DNA from: Ailanthus altissimus
Taxonomy: Eukaryota; Streptophyta; Magnoliopsida; Sapindales; Simaroubaceae
Length of the DNA: 64,000 bases
Reading direction: 5' to 3'
NCBI GenBank assembly: GCA_946807835.1
Contig: OX327702.1
Location: forward strand, 11,470,001-11,534,000
Below, piece after piece: positions 55,198 to 64,000 of the stretch. How positions within the stretch are numbered: the first letter of the stretch is position 1; each line of letters opens with the position of its first letter. The position numbers were made by a program, and so were the translations under genes. Below the pieces are notes generated by a model, which did no database searches, was not told where the DNA came from, and worked only from the letters and a program-made list of their open reading frames with translations.

Positions 55198-57489
55198 TGT
55201 TGGGATTTGTGCTCATGTGCCATCCTAATTTTGTATAAATATTGTATTTTCATACTTATGTAATAAATAAATATTTCATTAAATCGCTAATTAATTTTAT
55301 TAGGTAAGACGCTTGTAACATTTCGGATATTATATTGATCTGAAGGAGCTTAGATTAGGTCTAAAAAGTTAGAACCTTGTCTGAAATAGGACAAAAATTC
55401 GAGAATATACTAACAATGACATAGTTGCAAATAGTTGCAAGAGTCGCTAGAAAATGTCATTGTACAAATATGTTCTCAAATTAAATGTTCCTAATCTATT
55501 TCCACCAATGCATAGTCTATCAAATGGAATCGATTAATATAGATCTGTGTATGTCTATATCTGGATAGTCCATATGGTTAATCTTAGGAAACCATGATTT
55601 AGTGGCAGCTCGTATAGATATACATGTATTTAGTAAGGACTAGATACTGAACTAGACTCAATGAAGACCTCCAATAGATTTCTCATAAATCTGTCAATGG
55701 AGGGTCTTCTCGAGTTAAGTAGTATTCGTAGTCCCTAGACCTGAGTACCATGGTGGGCTTATAAGTGATCATTTATACTTAGGTTCCTCACATCTCAGAG
55801 ACCTTTCATGGTCTGACCGTTAGGTGTTGCTAGGTATGGTCCGATGCTTATGGAGTCCGATGTGTATAGATATGGGATCCGTAAGCTCATATGAGTGAGT
55901 TATCCAAATGCTCTAAGATTGTATTCTAGGAAGTCTTATGGCCATAAGCATTTAACCCGGAAAAGAGTTTCATGTGGAGTAAATAATATTGCAAATGAAT
56001 TTGTATATATTATTTATTGAAATACGAATAAAAATAGATAAGTTTATGGTTGAGTAATAAGGGACTTAACGCTATTAATCTATGTCTCCATTCTCTAGGA
56101 TATTAATGATGGAGGGATTGTACGAATATGGATTAACCTCAACTTGTATGGTTTAACTAGCCATTTTGTATTATCCATAATGTGTGTGTGAGAGGCATCG
56201 GTTATGGACTTACAAAATTTTTTTGTGAGATACAATCGGTGTGAACCTAGGGAGTCTCACTATATGAAGTGTACTCGTTGAGCACGTGGGTAGCGCACCA
56301 GATCGAATTGTTCGATCCATGAAGTTTTCAAAAAAAATTATTTATTTCAACGTCTCTCGAAAAATAGCTAAAGTTTAATTGTTAAACCTAAAATTATATC
56401 AAGTGAGACTTGACACTTTTATCTTTCCAGTGTATGTCTCAAATTGTGCCAATAATTTATATAGGTACTAAATTGGGCATTGGTAGATATAGCTACCATT
56501 TAAATAAAATAATTGTTGTTTTATTTAAATTAAGTTAATTATTCAGTTATTTATTTCAAGGTCTTTCGGGGAGTGGCTAAGGTTTAAGTGTTAAATTTAA
56601 CACTTTTATCTACCTAGTGTATATCTTAAATTGTGCCAATAATTTGTATGGGTACTAATTTGAGCATTGGCAGATAAAGTTTTTATTAAAAAAAGTGAAA
56701 ATACTTATTATTTTTTTAGTTTTTCAATTGGCCATTCAACCATCAAATGTATATATTTCATTTATTTTGCTTTGCCAAGTGTCAATTTATTGATTCATTC
56801 AATTAAAATCAAATTGTAAGTTGTTGTAACTTCATTGGCTTAATAAAATCTAATAGCAATTTGTTAACTTTTCATTGGCGGAAGTGAATTGATACAAATT
56901 CAATTTGAATTTGTTTCAAATTGAAAAGCATGAAATGGCGTAACTTTAGCCACTAATAGCTTTACAAATTTGCCACCAAATTCACGCATGATGACTAGCT
57001 TTTTAAATTGCTTTGTCACTCTTTTCCACTTGTCAACAATTGTATTGTGATTGGTTGATTCAAGTGGCAAGATTTCCTATAAATAGCCGAGAGATGAAAT
57101 GAATTGTGATAAATCCAAAAGTTATCCGAATTCCTTTGTTATTTTCAGTTTGTGAATTTAAGTGCTTATGTTCAGTGTTAAGTGTTAACATTAAAACAGA
57201 AGCAACAATATTCAATATTAACCCAAGAGATAAATAAAAGAAGTAAGAGTTGCTTCAAATAGTTATGAAAAGGAAAGCTATTATTCTAGTTTGGGGAAGC
57301 CCACCACGTTTCCAACTAGATTTGTTCAAAGCACACTTCAAGGGTGAGTTCCCTAATCTCATTAGTGTATGAGATTATTTTAATGTGTATTATATTTTCA
57401 TTGCGTTGCATGTAAGACATACAATTTTTAAATTGTTTAAAATGCACACATTCACTTGTAGCACGGTACAAATGCACACAGCACCAACA
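55198..57489 (+). mobile_element. 5' LTR of Copia C3 (2292 bp)
   Basis: It starts TGTTGGGATTTGTGCTCATG and ends GCACCAACA (TGTTGG...CCAACA inverted repeat), four bases before the PBS. The first half is homologous to the L LTRs (shared GACCTGAGTACCATGGTGGG and GGTCCGATGCTTATGGAGTC wording). A TATA box, TATAAATA, is at 57078-57085. By hand about 21 of the first 245 positions differ from the second LTR. Confidence 0.9.
57078..57085 (+). promoter_or_regulatory. Putative TATA box of Copia C3 5' LTR
   Basis: TATAAATA in CCTATAAATAGCCGAGAG, in the 3' third of the LTR. The equivalent region is missing from the second LTR (62353-63957). Confidence 0.6.
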
Positions 57490-57493
57490 AAAT

Positions 57494-57505
57494 TGGTATC
57501 AGAGC
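57494..57505 (+). other. Primer-binding site of Copia C3
   Basis: TGGTATCAGAGC, perfect initiator-Met PBS, four bases after the LTR. Confidence 0.9.
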
Positions 57506-58385
57506 ACCGTGCTGTGTGCTTATATTTTGAATATACGTGGCATAATTTAATTATGCCGGTTACTTTAAATATTTATTTTTTATAGTTGAAAAATAAATGG
57601 TTTATTTTTTGCAATTTATAATCGTTATAAATGTGATAAATATTGTGGGCTATTTGTTTGTGTGGATAATCACAATGGGAGCCCTACTAGTAGGGGTTAG
57701 TTGTGTTTGTACAAAATAAATGTGTGATTAAGTATCACGACCTCGTGAGATGAGAACAGAATTAAGTAATCCCTCTTAATCAGATTAAATTGTATACCAT
57801 TATGAGATAATGTTACACGTTGACCCGTCTTGTCAATATGACATTAGCCAGGTCATATCGGTGTTTTCCAATATTACTAAAGCGTGAGGGTTTTGGTCAG
57901 TGTGATTTTGACTATACCGGTTAAACATAAGACGAGGTAAATATATGCGAACGTATTGCCCAATATTGCTAAAGCGTGAGGGTAGTATTAATAATATATA
58001 TTTGATTATTGACAAGTTAATCTGAAATACACTTATCCAATATTGCTAAAGCGTAAGGATAAGGTGTATTTAGGATCAGTGATAAGAGTTGCATAAAATG
58101 CAATTGATAAGAGTTGTTTACCTTTTGAATTTTACAATGGCCAATATTGCTAAAGCGTGAAGCTTAAATAAAATGCCAAATGGATCTACTTCCTGCTGTA
58201 CAATTTAAAGAGTTTAAATTTGTTGTTTTTCATTTTGAGAGATTTAAGGGATTATGTAATGCAGTGAGAGAGTATTTTAGATTTAAAAATGTATAATTTG
58301 ATTATATCCTTAATCTAAAATGAAAATTAGTGATTGAAATATTTATTTTCTGCTAACATCTCTTATTTTCTCTTGTGAAGATAAA
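57506..58385 (+). mobile_element. Leader of Copia C3 with repeated motif
   Basis: An 880-bp untranslated leader. Four copies of a 24-bp motif (CCAATATTGCTAAAGCGTGA with GGGT or similar) start at 57868, 57960, 58037 and 58141. Around the third copy ATACACTTATCC (58027-58038) and GGATAAGGTGTAT (58057-58069) can pair into a 12-bp stem with one bulge, with the motif as loop. The second copy can form a shorter stem with G-U pairs. This is the region where packaging and dimerisation signals lie in retroelements. Confidence 0.7.
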
Positions 58386-59220
58386 ATGACTTCATCTAAT
58401 CCATTGGCATTCATATTGGATGCGAACCAACTTAAAGGCATTGAAAACTATAGAGATTGGTTGATGAATCTGACAATTGTTCCCAATTCTGAAAAACTTG
58501 GATATATGATAGATCAGTGTATACCCACATGAATTTTTTATGAAGCCACCCCAAAGAAGAACTTATCAGAAATGGTTGGATGATGATTTAAAAGTTAAAT
58601 CTTACATCCTTGCCTCTATATATACAATTTTACAGAGAAAGCATGCTCATATGAGTAATGCTTTTAGCATTATGCTCCATCTGAAGGAGCTATTTGGCGA
58701 CCGTCCTCAGATTGAGGCATATAAGGTTGCTAAATCACTTTTTCAGTGTAGACTTTCTGAGGGCAGTCCAATCAGTCCCCATGTCCTCAATATGATTTCT
58801 ATAATCGAAAGGTTGGAGATAATAGACATTACACTGAACAAAAATCTGGGGAATAGTTTAATTCTTCAGTCGCTTCCGAGGTCTTTCAAACAGCTCATAA
58901 TGAATTTTAATATGCAAGGAATGATCCTATCTTATGCTAAAATTTATAATATGTTGAAGACAGCAGAAGAGGACATGAACAAAATGGGATCGTCCTTCTT
59001 TATTCAGGGTGCTTCATCTTCTATTCCTAGGGCTTCTGAGAAGCCTAAAGGAATGAAGAAAAAGAAGATAAGACAGGCACTTAGGATTGGTCTTTAAAGG
59101 CGACCCATATCTAAACCATAGAAGAAAGATAAAGGAAAATGTTTCCACTGTGGTGAGGAATGACATTGGAAGAGAAATTGCTAGAGATACCTTGCCTCAA
59201 CAAAGAAGAATCCCTCAGGT
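58386..59220 (+). pseudogene. Copia C3 gag, with stops
   Basis: It starts at ATG 58386 (MTSSNPLAFILDANQLKGIE...) and keeps one frame to a stop at 58530. A long open part (58540-59097) includes LKELFGDRPQIEAYKVAKSL, the typical Copia gag core. The knuckle KCFHCGEE-stop-HWKRNC (59138-59185) has a TGA where the Gly codon is expected. The 3' part leads into QVYV-like wording also seen in C1. Confidence 0.8.
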
Positions 59221-59720
59221 ATATGTTTACCTATTATTAACATTTCTTTAGCATATGATGCTAATTTTGATTGGGCATTAGATACTGCTTCTCCTTCTCA
59301 CATCTGCAATATGATGTAGGGTCTGAGGGAAGTTAGACTGTTGCAACCGGGAAAGATTTAGCTTCGTGTTGGAAATGAAGATTTCCTTCAGGTTGAGGCT
59401 GTGGAACATTTTGATTTACATCTCTCATGTAACTGTCTTTTTGTATAACTATATAACTGTCTTTTTGGTTTAGAACTATAGTGTTGTATAACTATCTTTT
59501 TGTACCTTGTATTTTAAGACAAATAGTATCCCTTCCTGTACTTAATAGTGAAGGTTATTATATGTATATACGAAATTGTTCCTTATGTTTATATGATATG
59601 TATAATGTTTTGATAGCTTATTGTCAGTTAATTAATGGTCATTATGTTTTGAATACAACACAAAGTGTCATGAATGTACAAGTAAACACAGCAAGTAGTT
59701 CGGGAACTTTGAATGAAACA
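59221..59720 (+). pseudogene. Copia C3 protease and linker, degenerate
   Basis: WALDTASPSHICNMM (about 59272-59316) is the protease active-site region; the D-S-G motif is changed to D-T-A, so it would be inactive. A stop follows at 59317. The linker, open in part at 59481-59723, is homologous to 7047-7500 of C1. Confidence 0.7.
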
Positions 59721-60760
59721 TAATTGTGGCATATGAGATTGGGTCATATAGGCATTAGACGCTTATCCCGTCTGGTTAAGGATGGTCAAATACCTAATTT
59801 AACAATAGAACCTTATCCAGTTTGTGAATCATGTATTCAAGGAAAGATGACCAAATCTCATTTTATTGGTGTAAGACATCGTGCCATTGGTTTATTGGAA
59901 CTTATACATAGTGATGTATGTGGTCCAATAAATCACGCTGTTGTAGGTGGATTTCAATACTTTATAACCTTTATTGATGATTTGTCACGATATGGTTATG
60001 TGTTTCTTATGACACACGAGTCTAAAACCTTTGAAAAGTTCAAGGAATATAAACTAAAAGTACAAAAATAAACCGGTATGTATGTCAAATGCCTTTGATC
60101 AGATCGAGGCGGTGAATACAAAATAGTGAATTTCTAAATTATTTAAAGGAGAATAAAATTCTCGCTCAGTATAGTCCTTCAGCTACTCTGTAACACAATG
60201 GTGTTTTGGAGAGGAGAAATTAGACTTTATTAGATATGGTCCGATCAATGATGAGTTTCACCAATCTCCCTGAATATCTTTGGGGCTATACTCTACATAC
60301 TGCTGCTCATGTATTAAATAGAGTTCTGTCTAAAGTTGTTCCTTCTACTCCCTATGAGATATGGACTAGAAGGAATCCAAGTCTTAAATATTTGAAGATT
60401 TGGGGTTGTCCTGCTTATGTAAAAGTTACACAACAGGATAAACTTGCACCCAAGAGGTACAAGTATCAGTTCATTGGTTATCCCATGAACTTAATGGGAT
60501 ACTAGTTCTATGATCCTGAGGAACAAAATGTGTTCGTTGCTCGGAATGCCACTTTTCTAAAGAAATAATTTTTCATGGATCGTAGAAATTGTAGAAAGAT
60601 TGATCTTAATGAAATCAATCAGAATAAACCACAGGTGGAACCAAAGGCTCAATTGAGTAAATTAACTTTTACACATCTTCTACGTAGGTCACAAAGGATA
60701 TTGAGCAACCTGAAAGGTATGGTATGATATCTGAAGGTACCTCTGAGGTTTGTTTAGTGG
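59721..60760 (+). pseudogene. Copia C3 integrase, interrupted
   Basis: WHMRLGHIGIRRLSRLVKDG and CESCIQGKM form the HHCC part. HSDVCGPI (about 59911), FITFIDDLSRYGYVFLM, SDRGGEY and the decayed NGVLERRN-TLLDMVRSMM follow. The open part at 60236-60505 contains WGYTLHTAAHVLNRVLSKVV and IWGCPAYVK. Stops and two frameshifts occur near 60070, 60140 and 60504. The core acidic residues are readable. Confidence 0.8.
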
Positions 60761-61440
60761 AAGAAAATGATCTTTTGACCTATAGAGAGGCAATATTTGA
60801 TATTGATTTAGGAAAATGACAGGATGCCATGAAATCTGAAATTGACTCTATGCATTAAAATCAAGTATGGGACTTAGTTGAGCTTCTTAAAGGAATAGTT
60901 CCTATCAGTTATCAGTGGGTTTACAAGCAGAAGCGTGAGCTTGATGGGAAGGTAGAGATCTTCAAGGCCCGTTCGGTAGCAAAAGGTTATACTCAACGAT
61001 TAGGGATCGATTTTGAGAAAACCTTTACTCCAGTTGCGATGCTTAAATCAATAAGGATTTTATTAGCAATTGATGCATACTATGACTTTGAAATTTGGCA
61101 GATGGATGTAAAGACGGCTTTCCTGAATGGATATCTTAAGGAAGAGATATTCATGGAATAGCCTAAAGGTTTTGTATCCAGCCTTTCTTCTGGTCTTGTA
61201 TATAAACTGAAGAAGTCCATTTATGGACTTAAATAGGCTTCTCGAAGCTGGAATCTTCGTTTTGATGAGCTAATAAGAGGGTCTGGTTTCATAAAAAATG
61301 AAGATGAAGCATGTGTGTATAAAAAGGTCAGTGGGAGCATGGTTGTCTTCTTAATTCTTTATGTGGGTGACATATTAATCATTGAAAATAATATCGGTAT
61401 GTTATAGTCAGTAAAAAGTTACCTTAGTAAGAATTTTTCC
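60761..61440 (+). pseudogene. Copia C3 reverse transcriptase, active site changed
   Basis: Frame pieces read YQWVYKQKRELDGKVEIFKA, KGYTQRLGIDFEKTFTPVAM, WQMDVKTAFLNGYLKEEIFM, and KKSIYGLK-stop-ASRSWN. The catalytic motif at 61360-61371 reads Y-V-G-D in place of Y-V-D-D. Together with several stops this excludes activity. Confidence 0.8.
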
Positions 61441-62340
61441 ATGAAAGATTTGGGAGAGGCTTCCTATATATTGGGTATGAAGCTTTATAAAGATAGAGTT
61501 ATGAGGATTATAGGACTCTCCCAATCTTTGTACATTGATAGTGTCTTAGAAAGGTACAGTTTTAGCAACTGTAAGACAGTTAATATACCTTTTAGACTTG
61601 GCATTAATCTTTCGAGGAAAACGTTTCCTTGGAAGGAAGATGAGAGGGTTAGAATGTCTAACATTCCTTATGCATCAGTTGTTGGAAGCTTGATGTATGT
61701 AATGATATATACGAGACCTAATATCAGTATAGCTATAAGTTTTATGAGCTAGTACCAGTCTAGTCCAGGTGACAACCATTGGATGACAGTCAAACATATC
61801 CTTAAATACCTTAAGGGTACAAAGGATAAGTTTCTCATATATGAATAAAATGACTTACAGGTAAGAGGGTACACTGATTCAGACTTTCAGTCTGATCCGG
61901 ATGATAGTAAGTCTACATCCAGATATGTGTTTATTCTCAATGGTGCCGCCATAAGTTAGAAGAGTGTCAAATAGGGATCCACTGTTAATTCTACCACTGA
62001 GGCAGAATACATTGCAACTTCAGAAGTAGCAAAAGAAGCAGTGTGGATAAAGAAGTAGAACTTGGTATAGTACTAAGTTTCATGGATCCTATCCTATTAT
62101 ATTGCAATAATAACAGGGCCATAACTCAAGCGAAAGAGCCAAGAGCACACCAAAGATCTAAACATATAGAGAGAAAATACCACATTGTTAGAGAGATCTT
62201 GGCTCGAGGAGATGTTGTATTTTATAGAGTTGATTTTGTAAATAATGTAGCAGACCCACTCACTGAGGCCTTAACTCCAAAAGTGTTTGAGAAACACGTG
62301 GAGTTGTTAGGTATTAGATACCACTACAAATGGCACTAGA
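61441..62340 (+). pseudogene. Copia C3 RNase H, interrupted
   Basis: It runs MKDLGEASYILGMKLYKDRV, YASVVGSLMYVMIYTRPNIS, a stop at 61750, VKHILKYLKGTKDKF, GYTDSDFQSDPDDSK, TEAEYIATSEVAKEAVW, then a frameshift into the open part 62043-62339 with YCNNNRAITQAKEP and KHIERKYHIV. It ends ADPLTEAL, as in C1. The acidic residues of RNase H (D in DSDF, E in TEAE) are readable; the third D is N in YCNNN. Confidence 0.8.
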
Positions 62341-62352
62341 GCAAGTGGGAGT
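62341..62352 (+). other. Polypurine tract of Copia C3
   Basis: GCAAGTGGGAGT directly precedes the LTR start at 62353. Confidence 0.8.
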
Positions 62353-63957
62353 TGTTGGAATTTGTTCTCATATGCCATCCTAATTTTGTATGAATATTGT
62401 ATTTTCATATTTATGTAATAAATAAATATTTCATTAAATCGCTAATTAATTTTATTAGGTAAGAATCTTGTAACATTTCGGACATTATATTGATCTGAAG
62501 GAGTTCAGATTAGGTCTAAAGAGTTAGAATCTTGTCTGAAATGGGACAAAGACTTGAGAATATACTAACAATGATATAGTTGCAAATAGTTACAAGAGTT
62601 GTTAGGAAATGTCATTGTACAAATATGTTCTCAAATTAAATGTTCCTAATCTATTTCCACTAATGCAGGGTCAATCAAATGAAATCGATTAATATAGATC
62701 AGCGTATATTTATATCTGGATAGTCCAAATGGTTAATCTTAGCAAACCATGATTTAGTGAAAGCTTGTATAAATATACATGTATTTATTAAGGACTGGAT
62801 ACTAAATTAGACTCAATGAAGACCTCTAATAGATTTTCCATAAATTCGTCAGTAGAGGGTCTTCTCAAGTTAAGTAGTATTCGTGGTCCCTAGACCTGAG
62901 CACCCCGGTGGGCTTATGAGTGATCTACCGTACGTAGGTTCCTCATATGTCAGAGACCTTTCATGGTCTGACCGCTGGGTGTCGCTGGGTATAGTCTGAT
63001 GCTTATGAAGTCCGGTGTGTGTAGATATGGGATCCGCCAGCTCATATGGGTGAGTTAAATATCTAGATGTTCTAAGATTGTATTCTAAGAAGTCTTTTGG
63101 CCATAAGCATTTAACCCGAGAAAGCATTTCCTGTGGAGTAAATAATATTGCAAATGAATTTGCATATATTATTTATTGGAATACAAATCAAAAGAGATAA
63201 GTTTATGATTGAGTAATAGGGGACTTGATGCTATTGATCTATGTCTCCACTCTTCCAGGATATTAATGATGAAGGGATTGTACAAATATAGATTAACCTC
63301 AACTTGTAAGGTTTAACTTGCCATTTTGTATTATCCATAATGTGTGGGGGGGCATCGGTTATGGACTTACGAAAATATTTCGTGAGACAAAATGGGTGTG
63401 AACCTAAAGAATCTCACCATATAAAGTGTACTCGTTGAGCACGTGGGTAGCGCACCAGATCAAATTGTTCGATCTAGAAAGTTTTCAAAAAATTTTATTT
63501 ATTTCAACGTCTCTTGGGCAATAGCTAAGGTTTAATTGTTAAACCTATATTTGTGTCAAGTGAGACTTGACACTTTTATCTACCTAGTGTATGTCTCAAA
63601 TTGTGCGAATAATTTGTATGGGTACTAAATTGGACATTGGTAGATATAGCTACCATTCAAATAAAACAATTGTTATGTTGTTAAAATTAAATTAATTATT
63701 CACTTATTTATTTTAGGGTCTTTTGGAGAGTGGCTAAGGTTTAAGTGTTAAACTTAAAATTATGCCAAGTGAGATTTAACACTTTTATCTACCTATTGTA
63801 TATCTCAAATTATAGCAATAATTTGTATGAGTACTAATTTAAGCATTGGCAGATAAAGTTTTTATTACAAAAAAGAAATGAAAATACTTATTATTTCTTT
63901 TGTTTTTCAATTCGGCAGTATATATCAATTATCAAATTCATTTAATGCACTAATAAA
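62353..63957 (+). mobile_element. Second LTR of Copia C3, shortened (1605 bp)
   Basis: It starts TGTTGGAATTTGTTCTCATA and aligns with the 5' LTR to about 63905. It then jumps to an LTR-end-like GCACTAATAAA, so about 690 bp containing the TATA region is absent. It ends at a second PBS rather than at host DNA. Confidence 0.8.
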
Positions 63958-63969
63958 TGGTATCAGAGC
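63958..63969 (+). other. Second primer-binding site after the C3 LTR
   Basis: TGGTATCAGAGC again, followed by ATGTTCTGTGTG, which resembles the ACCGTGCTGTGTG after the first PBS (57506-57518). A PBS here means that another internal region starts at the right edge of the window. Confidence 0.75.
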
Positions 63970-64000
63970 ATGTTCTGTGTGTTTTTGACTTGTTGGAGTG
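63970..64000 (+). mobile_element. Start of a further Copia internal region
   Basis: The last 31 bases follow the second PBS and resemble the C3 leader start. The window ends here. Confidence 0.5.

Noticed and set aside
57868..58164. Spaced repeats as a CRISPR array
   Set aside because: Only four imperfect copies with unequal spacing, in a plant retroelement leader, and no cas genes.

Overview
The window is repeat-only plant nuclear DNA. It is AT-rich, and every coding trace I can recognise belongs to an LTR retrotransposon (Ty1-copia or Ty3-gypsy) with plant-type primer-binding sites (initiator-Met type TGGTATCAGAGC and an Athila/Tat-type TGGCGTCGTTGC). I found no intact host gene, tRNA, rRNA, CRISPR array or bacterial operon. 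An angiosperm, probably eudicot, pericentromeric or intergenic heterochromatic block fits best; I cannot name the species. Nearly all coding regions are broken by stops and frameshifts, so most pol genes are entered as pseudogenes.

Layout. 1-2233: 3' end of a Tat-like Gypsy (untranslated region, polypurine tract, 3' LTR 'R1'). It sits in the first bases of the 3' LTR of a minus-strand Copia, C1 (2234-4519 and 7047-7637). C1 is split by a composite 2.5 kb insertion of the 'L' LTR family (4520-7046). C1 is cut at 7638 by a plus-strand Athila/Tat-like Gypsy, G1. The 5' LTR of G1 (7638-7924 + 12804-13687) carries solo LTR LB, which itself carries a solo LTR T1 (9041-11809). G1 gag and protease follow, and then a whole Copia, C2 (16536-25765), sits inside G1 pol. 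G1 RT, RNase H and integrase resume at 25766 and stop at 27856, where the 3' LTR of a minus-strand Tat-like Gypsy, G2, begins.

G2 (27857 to about 37650, minus) contains solo LTR T2 (29939-32664), a tRNA-derived SINE-like sequence (32665-32860), an unassigned 118-codon ORF, a fragment of a G1-family LTR (34162-34743) and a solo R-family LTR (35378-36849, perfect 5-bp target duplication). From about 37890 a plus-strand Gypsy integrase (G3) follows, broken by a solo LTR (38227-39588). It is followed by a long non-coding tract with three degenerate repeat arrays, solo LTR LC (40763-42903), and a minus-strand stretch (45.0-46.95 kb) with exon-like ORFs that I cannot identify. From 47597: LTR T3, interrupted by solo LTR LD (minus), then a Gypsy G4 (5' LTR T4, PBS, gag) whose gag zinc knuckle is interrupted by Copia C3 (55198 to the window end).

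How it fits together: insertion order can be read from target-site duplications, e.g. G1 > LB > T1, G1 > C2, G2 > R2, C1 > L composite, T3 > LD, and T3 > G4 > C3. Solo LTRs outnumber complete elements, so LTR-LTR recombination has been active. Hand counts of LTR differences (about 6% for C2, about 9% for C3 over the first 250 bases or so) suggest insertions that are old but not ancient. The most unusual items are the L-family composite that carries flanking DNA matching the LC locus, a repeated loop motif with hairpin potential in the C3 leader, a second primer-binding site after the 3' LTR of C3, and the exon-like minus-strand block at 45-47 kb.
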